DNA from: Pseudozyma flocculosa PF-1
Lineage: Eukaryota > Basidiomycota > Ustilaginomycetes > Ustilaginales > Ustilaginaceae
Direction: 5' to 3'
Assembly: GCF_000417875.1 (NCBI RefSeq)
Contig: NW_006920898.1
Location: 86,508 to 120,206, forward strand
Length of the DNA: 33,699 nucleotides
The notes beneath the pieces were generated by a model. That model was not told the DNA's origin and did no database searches. It was given only the letters and a program-made list of their open reading frames with translations. Of the stretch, positions 18,600-29,529 are shown one piece after another (positions within the stretch are counted from its first letter, which is position 1; each line of letters opens with the position of its first letter). The translations under genes and the position numbers were made by a program.

Positions 18600-21500
18600 A
18601 TGGCTGCGCACGGCCGGGACGACGACATCGTGCCTACGCGCGGTGCCTCCTCTCTCGCCTCTCGGGCCCGAAAGCACCACAACGACCCGGTTTCGTCGCA
18701 CGACGCAACAACCTCCGATGGGTCCAGCATCGCGTCCGCCACCATACGCTCCGCCATCGACATCGTCATGGAAAGCAACCCTGTCCTGACGCTCGAGGCA
18801 AATATACAGCAGCTGAACACCATCCTAAAGTCAAACAACGATGGCGTTCGTCATCCTGCAATCGTCCACGGATGCCTGTCGCTCATTCTGACCATTATTC
18901 GACGGAACAAGCTTTTCAAGCAGAGACCTCTCCCACGCGACGACCCACTTGGGCCTCCTGTCAAACTCCTCTTCGACTCGCACGACACACCCTTTCCAAC
19001 GCTCGGAGCGGAAGAGCTGTCCCGATACTTTCTGGCTCGATGGCAGCAGCTCACCTACCCGGACGACGTCACGGCCCTCCTTGAATGGCTTGTCCGTCGC
19101 GGTATCGCCCGTAAGTGACCCGTTGATGCGCCCGCCTCGTCGGTCTCGGACTTCGCGCTCACCCTCATCCGCTTATCACGACAGGTACCACCCGAAAGCC
19201 CATCTTTCTCGCTTCTGGCGCCGACAGATGGGTGGCCTCTTCTGTTGGCAGCTTGTAGCGTCGCCCCCATCGCCTCGTCTGACGTGTCCCACTGAGTGCT
19301 TTCAAACCGCTTCCTTCGCGTCCCCTCTACAGCGATGGAGGCTACGGTCGCGCCGCTTCGGGCTTCGATCGGCCGTACGAAGGAGACACCGGCTCTGTGG
19401 CTCGAGAAAAGGATCCGTGTCTATTACTCGAGCCTCTACGACTACGGTGCGAGGCAGAAGGACGTCGGGAAGCAATACTGTGGCAGGATCATCGCCATCG
19501 TCCAGTCCAGCGGGACCGGCAAGAGCCGCGCGGTAAGCGTTCACCATCGGCAGCCACCTCAGGGCCCCACGCTGACTCCCGCAAAAACCCGAAACCCCTT
19601 CCATCCCCTTCTGCCGCCAATCAGGTCTGGGAATTGCGTAGGTTTTGGCCTAGCCTCTCCCTGACCCTGCGAGACCCGGTCCTTGCCGGCGTCCCCGGTG
19701 TGCTGCACGGCTTCCCGCCCCTCGACTTGCCGATCAGGGAGTACTTTGTCCATTGCGATCCCTACCGGCCCGACCTCGCCGTCATCGCGCTGTTCGCGTC
19801 CTGGCTGAAGCAGGCCGCGGCCAGCGCCGACACCAGCGCCACCGACATGTCGGACGTCTTTGCCACGTGGGAGCACAGTTGCTACAGCGCCGAGGATCGC
19901 CGCCTCGAGCCCAGCGCGAAGCGTCAAGAAGCCATTCGAGCCGTGGCAGCGGGCGCGCGCAAGATGGCCCAGCGGTACCGCGACGCGCACGCATCGGAAG
20001 CGCTCACCTCGGACATCGACGAGGCAGCCAGGATGGTCAAGGTCCTGATCAGACCTGAGCTAGATGCACTCGCCGAACAGCTCTTGAGCACCCCCGCAGT
20101 CAAAGCATCCCTGAAGAAGTTCAAAATGGAGCGACCGCTGGTGCTGCTTGCCGTCGACGGGTGTACACCGCTTGAGAAGATCGATGAGCAGAAAGAGCTC
20201 AAGCTGGTCCACCTGCGTCGGTGCGTTCAACTCATCGGGGAGAAGCTCGCCAGCGCCAAGGTCGCCCTCTGGCTGCTCATGCTCGACACCTCAAGCTCCA
20301 TCAGCGGCATGATCCCCTCGTCGAGGACCGAGAAGTCGGATAGGGAGGCCACGATGCTTGCGCTACCCCCATGCCTGCTTCGCGGCCACGACACCTTTGT
20401 CCAGACGCCCCAAACCGTCTCGAGGCCTAGGGACGCGCTCCAACTCGATGCTCTGAAGCGGTACGGCCGGCCGCTGTGGGACGGCTGCGAATCGGAACAG
20501 GTTCTCTTCGACGCTCTTGAGAAGCTCTGCCATGGTCAGCTGGCGAGGGACACCGACCCGAAGCTCCGGGCCATCACCGCCCTCTCCAACGCGTCTGCGT
20601 CAACCTCCTTCCCCTCGAGCACGGCAACGCTTCGTGGGCGCTAGCCGGGGACTCGGTGGATCGCCACATGCGGTACGTCACCAACCTGGACGCGGGAAAG
20701 ATTGTCACAGCCGCTCCGAGCGAACCGCTCCTTGCTCTGGCGGCCTGGGTCGCTCTCACGTCCGACGAGACCGACCACGAGGCCCTGTGGCGGTACAGCG
20801 AGGTCCTCTCTACGCTCGCCAAGTCTTTGGCCCTCGACTCTGCCATCGCCCTCAAGGGCGTCGAGGGCGAGTTTGCGGTGCCACTACTCCTTACGATGGC
20901 CCGTGATGCATGCGACGAGCTGACTCAGGCTCGCAAGACCTTCGCTGAGCAACACGAGAGCGACGGCAAGCTGGAGCATGTCCCTGCCATCAGCCTCGCC
21001 TCCTTTCTGCCGACTTTGTTGGGGCCCGCCTGCGGTCATGCGGCGCTCGCACAGCTCGAGCAACTCATTGACTTCCGGTGCCAGAGGCGAGGTGCAACGG
21101 AGCGCAATTCCGGTGCCGACAAGAACATGGACGACGACAGCCGCCAAGAAGCCTTCGAGACAGCTGGCTCGGTGCAAATGGATCCAAGTGGCGAGCAGTC
21201 CGGTGGCAGCGCTGCTTGGCTCAACTTCACGCACATGGCCAGGCTTGCCAGCAAGGCCTACGCGTTTGGTCCGCGCCTGCTCTGGTATTGCTGGAAGCGT
21301 GGGCTGGCGCTCCAATGCCACGAGAGCCAGCCGGGGATCGACGGCGTGATCCCCGTCTATCTCGGGTCGCTCGAAGACGCGCTCGACGACGAGGACCAAG
21401 CGGCGGGGCAAATGAGCTACATTGCCTGGCGGGCCAAGGACAAGGCGAGCCCATTCTCGGGCACAGACTGCCTGCACGGGCCCCGCATCGTTCCGCTTTC

Positions 21501-21915
21501 GGCAACCGATGCGCGGCAGGGTGCCAGGGATGATGCCGATGCGCGAGCGCCGCTCTTCACGATGCTCTTCGATCTCGGCACCGGGGTGGCATTCAAACGC
21601 GCCGAGTCGATCTCGTCCCACGTCAAGGTGATGGAGTCAACGACATGCAGCGCGACGGACTGCATGCAGGGCAATGCACCCATCGTCTCGCTGCGTATCC
21701 GGGGCTGCGATGCCGCCGTCTTTCCGTTCCTCGGCCAGTTCCAGGCGGCCGAGCAGGTCGCTTCGCTTGTCAAGAAGCCCCAGATGGCGGGGGATGGGGC
21801 GGAGGTCGAGGAGCCCACGTTTCACGACGGGTGCGGCCTCGTGTACGATGAAGATGGAGGCGCCGCGCTGGCAGTGAGCGAGGAGGGCGATGGACCCGAT
21901 GGCTGGGAAGAGTGA
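18600..21915 (+). CDS. CR (Crinkler)-like P-loop NTPase with nuclease-like C-terminus, frame broken
   Basis: Proposed exons are 18600-19110, 19333-19532 and 19625-21915. The ATG at 18600 has a good context. A Walker-A-like loop (VQSSGTGKSR) is encoded at about 19500-19530, with Q where the first Gly is usual. It is followed by FWPSLSLTLRDP and the motif GFPPLDLPIREYF. The region after about 20590 holds PSEPLLALAAW, then a C-terminal block resembling a PD-(D/E)XK nuclease: an Asp in GIDGVIPVYLG (codon 21340) and a Lys in IAWRAKDK (codon 21436), with Arg where Gln/Glu is usual. NTPase plus restriction-type nuclease is the layout described for CR effectors and their relatives; the match is from memory. 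Codons on both sides of about 20582-20592 are strongly coding but in different frames, with no intron signal between them. It is therefore a pseudogene, a sequencing error or a shifted gene. Exon 1 is less G/C-biased than neighbouring genes. Confidence 0.7.
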
Positions 21916-22120
21916 GATCGCTGCAGCTGTCACACCCATAAATCAACGGCCTTTGGATCATTGATCGCAGGCTATCAAAGCAGACAGATCAATGGGTATT
22001 GGCGGTGTCGACCCGGCTGGCTCGTAGGCACCCAGCAAACCGAGGCCAGGGTGTCGCTTCCAGGTATGGTTCCGCCCGGGCGCATGCCGGAGCACCTGCC
22101 GACGACACGAGGAGCCAAGT

Positions 22121-22148
22121 GGAAAGGGGGAAAAAAGGAAAAAAAAAG

Positions 22149-22179
<31 letters not shown>

Positions 22180-22191
22180 AAAGGGGGGAAG
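22121..22191 (+). repeat. 71-base pure polypurine tract with A29 run
   Basis: Every base from 22121 to 22191 is A or G, including an unbroken run of 29 A (22149-22177) flanked by G-rich ends. No target-site duplication or retroelement sequence is evident next to it. Confidence 0.9.
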
Positions 22192-22506
22192 CTGCGGACA
22201 ACGACGACGGGCCAAGGAAGCGCAATGGCACCACGAATTGGAGGCCTGAAAGATAGCCGTCGTCGATGCGAGCAAGGCATCTCGGTCCGACGGTCGCACC
22301 GGACGTGGAACGGGAGGGCAAGGCGTGGCATCGTCTTTGAGCCGCGCGTGCGTCTGCGGCTGGCGGGGCTGGTAGAGGGCTTGCTCGTCATTGGCGGGCC
22401 GCTGCGGGCGCTGCGGGGGACAGAGTGGCGGCGAGGGAGGGACGCCACGAGGACAGCGTTGCAGGCGGCAGGCGGGCGCCCCGAAAGCGGGAGATGGCAG
22501 GCGAGC

Positions 22507-22621
22507 GGCCGGACGAGGGGTACTGTAGCAGACGGGCCGAGGGGCGGCCGGACGAGGGGTACTGTAGCAGACGGGCGAGGGGCGGCCGGACGAGGGGTAC
22601 TGTAGCAGACGGGCGAGGGGC
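22507..22621 (+). repeat. Three tandem copies of a 38-bp unit
   Basis: Copies start at 22507, 22546 and 22584. The unit begins GGCCGGACGAGGGG and contains TACTGTAGCA near its middle. The first copy has one extra C (39 bp); otherwise the copies appear identical. It lies in a gene-free region. Near-identity suggests a recent duplication. Confidence 0.9.
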
Positions 22622-23778
22622 GGCACGAGTGCCCGGTTGCAGGCGGCCGACGGGCGCGAAGAGTGCTAGGTAGCGAGCAACGGCCGCCACACAAGATGAA
22701 GCAAAGAGGCAGGCAACGAATCTCACACAGGACGCATCGCCGACGAGACGCGGACGTGATTTGTGATTGCATGCTTTACCGCGGGCCGACGAGATGCTCC
22801 CAAAGACATGGCGACGACGGTTGCACGGTGGCACGGTGTACAGCTATGTATGTATGTGTGTATGTATGTAGCTCAGCACCGACAATCGAGGAGGCCTGCC
22901 GCCGTCAGCATGGGCGTGCGGCGCGCGAGGCGCGTCGGGGTTTGGCGGCGCTCGGGAGAAAAGGAACATGGAGCGAGGCCGGAGGAGCGTGTGCGGCTGC
23001 TACAGCCGTCGCCGTCTTGCTTGGACGAGGCGGTTGAAGGCTAGGAAAAGGTCGGTCGGTCGGTCGGTGGGTGGGTCGTGTTACGTACGTGATACGGTAC
23101 GACGAGTTCGAGGGGAGCGGGCAGCGTGTCGTGTAGCCGGATGACGATGCGAGGTGGCTGAGCCGGGCTGGCGGGGCCTTGGCCGACCGGGTTGGAGGGG
23201 GTGGGCGAGCCAGGGTCGTGGGCCGTGGGCCGTGGCTGAAATCTGGCAGGCGCGCGTGCAGGGTGCAGCTGGTGGTGGTGGCCCGCTTTTGTCGTTTGAA
23301 AGGCGGCGGGATGCCGCCTGCATGCCTGGCTGGCTGGCTGGCTGGCTGCTGAGCGAGAGCGTGTGTGGAGGTGAATCCGACTTTTTTTTGTTTGCTTTTC
23401 CTTTTGGCCCCCGCGGCTGCGCCCGGCGAGGTGAGGTGAGGTGAGCTGAGGTCGCTCTTTGTCGTCGTCGTCGAGGCGCTGCCCGCCGGTCTCGGTGGTG
23501 TACGTACCCACCGCCGACCTCGTCTCTGCTCCTCGTCCTCGTCCTCGTCCTTCTTCTCTTTCTTCATCGCCTCGTCGTTTTCCATACCCCGTCAACGTTT
23601 GCTTGCGCCCTCGTCGTCTTCGTCGTCGCCGTCGGCTCGTCGCTGCTTGCGGCCTCGCCACCCGCCACCCGCCCTTCGTCACCCTCATCTGCCTCCTTGG
23701 CCCGCTCTAGCACCACCACCACCGGCTCCCACTCCTTCCTTCTCCTTCGCACCCACCCCACCGCCGCCGCTGTCAAAC

Positions 23779-26544
23779 ATGGCCAACAACCTACCCCAGC
23801 AGCCCTCGTGCCTCGCCATGGCCCACGACACCACAGCACGCCCCTCGCCGCCAACCATCGAGGCTCCCCCGCACCGCAGGACCCTCCCAAACTACCTCAT
23901 CGACGACTACGAGCTCCTCCACGCCCGCACAGCCTCAAACAGCCTCGACGGCGACACGTACGACAACAAACCACCTGGTGTTAGCGGCGCTCCATCTCTC
24001 GCGCACGACTCTGCCGTCCTGGCACCGGCGGCAGGACACCTCGACGGGCGAAACCCAGAGGCGACCAGCGCCACAGCCCAAGGCGCAGGAATCAAGCGAA
24101 AGAGGAAGCTCAGGCAGGCCTGCGTCTACTGCCGCCGCAGCCACCTCGTCTGCGAAGAGGCCAGGCCTTGCTCGAGGTGGTGGGTTTCGCCCCCTTCCCT
24201 CCTGTCCATGCCAAGCCAACCAACTGGCGCTCGAGCTGACCCCTCTTGATCTCTCCCCGCCAACCTTGGGCTCCCCTCGTCTGACAGCGTCAAGAGGGGA
24301 ATCGCAGATCGATGCACCGAATCCTCCGCCAACGAGGCCGCCTGGACCCGTGGCCCGCCCATAGAGGCCAGCTTCCATCCCGCCCAAGAGGTCACCCAGC
24401 AGCAGCAGCCACAGCATCAGCGCCAGGAGCAGCAACGGTACAAGCGACCACGGCAACAACAGCAAACCCAGCAGCACCAGCTCCAACAGCAGCATCGGCA
24501 GTGGCGTCTCTCACCCCACCACCCCGGCGGCGCCGCCTCTACCTCGGCGGCGCCCTCGGCCAGCTACAGCGAGACCTCGTCCGACCTATATCCGTCTGGC
24601 AACTCGACGCCTTTGCTCGATGACCAGCAGCGCGGCTTTGCCGTGCCTTCCCATCCGCAGCCGCAGCCGCAGCCACAGATGCAGCACCCGCAACCGCATC
24701 CCCCATCGCATCCGCACCAGTCGATGCCTCCCGGCTCGACCGCAGCGACAGAAACGGCGCCGCACCCCGAACCGACCTCGCGCGAGGTGGCTTCGGCGGT
24801 ACTGAGCGAGCAGCCCATCTTCCAGCCCCCTAGCTCCGCCGAGCTCGACTCGCTCTTCTCGTCGTACTTTTTCGACCTAACGCAACCCTACGCCTCGGGC
24901 TCGTCGATGGCTGCCGCTTCCTCGGGCGCGCCGCAGCCGCCGCCGCTGCCGCCATCGACATCGCTTGCGCCGGGCGCGCCGATGCATCAGCCACCTCTGA
25001 ACGGGCATGCCATCCTCAACGATGGGCCGCCAACGAGCGAAGAGGCATGGCAGCACGCTCGGCTGGCCCCGGTCCACCAGCTGCAACCACCCGCTGCCGC
25101 TCCACTTACACTCGCCAAAGTCGCACCGGCAGCGCACGGCAGAGACAGGGACACGCAGGCTCCCGCGTCGTCGGCCTACACCCAGACAGCAGGGGTAAGT
25201 CCTTGGAGCGTCTCTAGCCGCAGCGCTGCCGTCTCGGCCTGCTATTTGCTGAACAAGAATCTGCCACCCCGCTTGGCTTGTCCCATGCCTGCCTCTCCCA
25301 CGGTCGGCCGCCCAGTTCGATCCGACATCCGAGCAGCGCTCCTCGGCGCGACGGATGAGCAAGAGCGCTCCACCGTCGAGCGTCTACTCGCCCTACCCAT
25401 ACCGCAAGGGGTACGCCTCGCTGATGCGCTACATGACCGAGCAGCGCTGGTCGGCCACGTCGATCCGGTCAGTCGAAGCGGCGCTGTCCAAGGTGCGCAA
25501 GCTGTGGTTCGAGGTCGAGGACGCCATCCAGCCGCCGACGCTCATCCAGCTGCACGCCGAGTGGGCGGGCAACGTGCGCTACTATACCGAGTCGGTGCTC
25601 CCCTTTTCGCCCGTCGCCATGCTCGTGTGCCGCAAGGCGGGCGAGGTGTACGCGTCCAACCGCATCGCCCAGAACCTCTTTGGGCGGGCCAAGGCCGACC
25701 TCGAGGAGGGCAGGGTGAGCTGCTACCAGCTCATGACCGAGCACTCGGCGGCCGAGTTTTTCAGGCTGTACGAGGAGGCCGTCGAGAGTCACCAGGAGGT
25801 CGTCGGTCTCCATCAACGTCAGGGTGGCCAAGGTCAGGGGGAGGCAGAGGAAGAGGGGCAGACTGAGGGCGTGTGCACGAGGAAGGCCAAGGACGAGGGC
25901 GTGGGCAAGGGCAAGGCCGAGGGGGAAGAGGACCCGCTCTACTGGGACGCCGAGATCCTCGTACACAACCAGGACGGTAGCGTGAGTCCACCCCCCCGCG
26001 CGCGACGCCATGCTCCGCCCCCTTCTTGAACGACCAAGCAGACGAGGATAGCATTTGCTGATGAGCACCTCGACCCGACCCGACCCGACCCGACCCGACC
26101 GAACCCTTGCATTTCCGCTCTCGTCCCTCACTCCATCCTGACCCTCTCCGCCTCGTCCTTCTGTTGGCCGTTGCTGCGCCGACACCGGCACCACCATCGG
26201 ATCGGGTAGAAGGGGATACGAAAGACGCGTGGCGTTTTCAAGATGAAGATTGCAGCGTGCGGTCTACCCGTGAGTAGTGTCCCCTCTGAACCCCCATCCT
26301 CGTCGGCATCGAGAGATATTGACTGTTTCCTCGATGCCGTTTCCTCCTGGCTCCGCGGGGGGCGGGTCAACGCATAGTCTCTGCTCGTCGTTTGCTTTGT
26401 CCCCCTCTGAACCACTTGCAGCGCAGCTTCCTCTACGCCGGTCGCGGGCACAATGCGGGCTCGCAGACAACGCCATCTCCTCCACTGCATCAAAGGAGAC
26501 AAAAAGATGGCAAGACAGATATCAAGGTTCCCCGTCCGTGCTGA
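23779..26544 (+). CDS. ERT1: Zn2Cys6-PAS transcription regulator of gluconeogenesis, Ert1/AcuK family
   Basis: Five exons are proposed: 23779-24179, 24288-25194, 25316-25981, 26210-26269 and 26422-26544, giving about 718 aa. The ATG at 23779 has a strong context (AAACATGG). A complete Zn2Cys6 cluster lies at residues 115-143 (C115, C118, C125, C131, C134, C143) after the basic KRKRKLRQ. Intron 1 splits the codon for C134. A long Gln/Pro/Ser-rich region follows. From about 450 the family's C-terminal block appears: YASLMRYMTEQRW, then a PAS-like segment near 533 (AMLVCRKAGEVYASNRIAQ). A cluster of this exact type (ACVYCRRSH) plus PAS marks Ert1/AcuK/Rds2, which activate gluconeogenic genes on non-fermentable carbon. 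The role is inferred from the family. The last two exons and the tail after the PAS domain are the weakest part of the model. Confidence 0.85.
26071..26100 (+). repeat. (CGACC)6 repeat in an intron
   Basis: Six perfect CGACC units lie inside the third proposed intron (25982-26209) of the Ert1-like gene. They do not contribute to the protein under this model. Confidence 0.85.
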
Positions 26545-26942
26545 GGCCCAAAGTTTCGTGCGACCACCGCCACCTGTTGTCCTCGCACGCGCCCTACCCT
26601 TCCGCCTTCTCCCGTGCGGGTTGGACGCGCTTCGGGATGCTATCGTCGGGACCGAGCGGTAGCCGCACCCCGCAAGTCAAGGATGGGGGCGCATACGCAG
26701 AGGCGTCGTACCCACGATGCCGATAGGTCGGCAAATGGGGCCTCGATGAATGCCCTGACCGGTTCTGTGAAACGGTACCACGCACCCGAGGCGCGATGGT
26801 GCCCGACGCATCAAGGTCAACAACCCCAGAGGTCCATCGTCGCTTTGCGGCGGATATGTGCGGCCACTTTTTTAGACCGAGCCAGTGCGGGATTGGCCGC
26901 CACTCGAGAACGAGGCCGCGTGCGTCGCCATCTGGGCGCCTC
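26545..26942. other. Spacer between convergent genes
   Basis: About 400 bases between the stop codon of the Ert1-like gene (+) and that of the unrecognised gene (-). It should hold both 3' UTRs. No coding region, repeat or RNA gene is visible. Confidence 0.5.
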
Positions 26943-28817
26943 TCACGGCCAGGCGTTCCCCTGCGTCAGCCGGAGTCGCGCGCACCCCTCGGGCCCGTAC
27001 GGTGTCCGTGCCTCGGCCTCGGCGTCTCGGTGCCGCTTCAGGGTCTTGAGCGATGGCTCCCGCGCGCTGGGCATCTCGACGTCGATGATGGGATCGAAGG
27101 AGGAGGACCAGCGATGCGCCCGCGTCGAGCTTCCCAGCGCGTCTGTGCGCTCCCCTAGTCCTAGTTGCAGGCTAGGTGCGTGATCTGGCCTCCCAATCGG
27201 CGTCCCGGCGCCATGAGCTTGGAGGTGAGACTGCATCGCGAGCGGCGACGGGCAAAGAACCGGAAAGTCTTCGTCTGGCGCCTGATGCTGCCACGTCGTG
27301 TGTCCCGGCTGGCAGACGCCTCGGTGAGCGCGCTGGTAGGAAGCAGCAGTGTCGAGGAGACAGTCGATGTCCTCGGCCCAGAGCTCCTCGTCGTCGTCGT
27401 CGCTGCAATCGCTGCTGCCGAAGCCGAGGAGAGCCTCCTCTTTGTCTGGCAATTCCTGCGAGGTCTGCAGAAACTCCAGCAGGTCGGCGACGTCCTCGTC
27501 CAGGCTCATCGTCCCAATCGCGACGGCGGAACCTTTCCCGCGCGATGCAAAGAAGGAAGCCTGGTGGGAGCGGGAGTGCGCGATCGATGCAGTCGTCCAG
27601 TCAGCCCTCGCAGCTGGCCAGCCCGCTTCTGGCTCCGGGGATGCTGGCGCCACTCGCCTTGAACGCGGCCGGCGGCAGGCAAGCCTCGTCCAGTCGTACC
27701 AGGTCCTGGCGGAGGGGCTTGGATCCATGGCCGCGGTCCAGAAAGGGACCTGGGCGTTCGGCAGCCCCTGGCATCTCGAGCATCTTCGACAGCGACATGG
27801 CCAGCGAGTCGATCCAAGGCTCGACCTGTCGCTTCCGCTACAAGGCGCGACAGAATGAAGGAGGCCCGATGCGCAAACGTCAGATCGAGGCCATGTTGGC
27901 CAGACCTCGGGAGCGAGGGACCAGACCGACATGGATGGCAAGGATCCAAGCTCACCTCGATGTACGGCCCGCAGAAGACGTGACCGAGCGGCTCGACCAG
28001 GTGCTTATGGATCGAAGCGGCCAGCTCGCGGTCCAGCTGATCGGACAGCGTCCGAGGTAGTGGCGAGGCCGACAAGAGCCGCCAAAGGTCAGGCCCTGAC
28101 CTGGCAGACCTTGTCGCAGGACGCGACCAGATCAGATGCAGCTCCAGCTCAAGCAGCCCGGCTTCCTTTGACGTTGAGGGTGGCAGAGGGGCGAGAAGGG
28201 GATGCGCAGACTCCAGGCGGTCTGGACGATCGAGTCCAAGGAGGTCAAGACAGTGCGTCAGCGCTTCAGCACGAGCTGGGTAGGATCTTTGCGAGCACCG
28301 CGACAGAGCCCACAGAGCAAAGCAGATCGTTCTGGCCGGCGCACATCCGAGGCGTCCGGGTCTGCGACAGCTGAACGAGCTTCTCTGCAGCAGGAGCGAA
28401 GGCAAAGAAGGTCGAGGTGCTGAGGCAGCGGCAGCGGCAGGCAGAAAAATCGTGGTCCCATCAGCGCCGGCTCGCCACCTCGCGCGCGCTTGGCCGCCAG
28501 TGCTATGTCGTGCACCAAGGTGACCGAGAGGGGCCGATGTGCGGATTCACCTGTTGCAGGAACGCCGACACGCCCTCCTCGAGGCCGGACAGGGCGGCCA
28601 CGTCGAGCTCGGCCCGCGAGGCTCCTGCTCCAGGGAGCAGCGAGGTTGACTCTGACGCCGTGATGCGCAGCGGCAGCTGCCCATCGACCAGGCGGGTGTC
28701 GTCGGCTCCAAGCGCATCGCTCCGGGCGGGTCGTGTGTCGCCGGGCCGGAGGATGATGTAGGACGCCTCGCAGCGGAGGTCGAACGGAGGCCGAGGATGG
28801 CTGCGTACGCTATTCAT
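26943..28817 (-). CDS. Unrecognised multi-exon protein
   Basis: I do not recognise this gene. A stop-free model joins 28817-28551, 28384-27956, 27837-27700 and 27560-26943 with GT-AG introns, giving about 483 aa. The N-terminus (MNSVRSHPRPPFDL) is followed by a globular-looking region. Exon 2 ends in a helical stretch (LSDQLDRELAASIHKHLVEP) directly before a GTGAGC donor. Exon 3 continues with Lys/Arg and Leu/Met residues. Exon 4 begins with an acidic block (MSLDEDVADLLEFLQTSQEL, then SDDDDEELWAEDIDCLL) and ends Arg-rich. Exon 4 has the clearest coding bias and could be a separate gene starting at its own Met. The 5' side of exon 2 is uncertain: another frame there has better codon use, so the acceptor may be wrong or the frame may shift. 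The gene is divergent from OPI3 across 712 bases. Confidence 0.5.
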
Positions 28818-29529
28818 GGCTCTGGCGGCGCGCTCGATGCAGGCTCGACGCGACGGCCCGGCGGCGACTGACTGTCGATTGGAAGAGATCAGGTGCAGCC
28901 TGCGCGAGTGGGCAAAAAGACGCCGGGAGGATCTGCCTGCGCGGGCGGAGACACACGAACGGAGGGTGCCATAGAGAGCCGACAAGATTCGGGAGCAGCG
29001 CCTGAGGCGGCCATCGAGCGGGCGTCGCAGCGGAGGGGGCGGCACTGTCGATGGCAAGGACAGCGAAGCGGGTGATGATGGAGGAGATGAAGGGCAAGGA
29101 GGGGAAGGGGAGGCAGAGGGATTACGATTGCAGATGTCCGAAACAAGCAGGCAGGGCGGCGGGCGGTGCGGCGGCGCTGGCGAGAGCGTGAAACGCCCAA
29201 AGGCGTGGGGGGCCCCCAAGAAGAAGCAAGCAAGACGTCCGTGTCGGAATGTTGCCGGCCGCGGGCGTGGATCGGCATGGCCCCGTCCGCTCGTCGACCG
29301 ACGAACAGGCCAGGGCCATCCATGCCTGCCGCCCAGCAGCTTTTCTTCCACCGCCATCCGTCCCCCCCGTCACCCATCACTCAGCAGCGCCCCCTCCCTC
29401 TTCGTGCCCTGCTCCTCGACCCCTCGCTCGCCCTTGCTTGCTTCCCTTTCCGTGGCAGTCCGACCTGTCGTTGCTCGCGCCTTCTTCCTCGCCTCCTCTC
29501 ACCCACCGTCGTCGCAGCAGCTGTCCAGG
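28818..29529. promoter_or_regulatory. Divergent promoter region between the unrecognised gene and OPI3
   Basis: These 712 bases separate two genes read outward, so they should carry both promoters and leaders. The OPI3 side (about 29340-29529) is C/T-rich, as are other leaders in this window. I could not recognise an inositol/choline-responsive (ICRE-type) element with confidence. Confidence 0.5.

Larger units (their letters stand above)
21916..23778. other. Repeat-rich gene desert, 1.9 kb
   Basis: No coding region is supported. The segment carries a 71-base polypurine tract, three tandem copies of a 38-bp unit, and short tetra- or pentanucleotide runs: (TATG)n at about 22846-22870, (GGTC)n at about 23050-23072, (GGCT)n at about 23326-23348 and (GGTGA)n at about 23428-23446. 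The last 300 bases are C/T-rich and are the probable leader of the zinc cluster gene. Confidence 0.55.

Noticed and set aside
20582..20592. Programmed frameshifting at the CR-like gene break
   Set aside because: No slippery heptamer or strong downstream stem is evident; mutation or sequence error is simpler.
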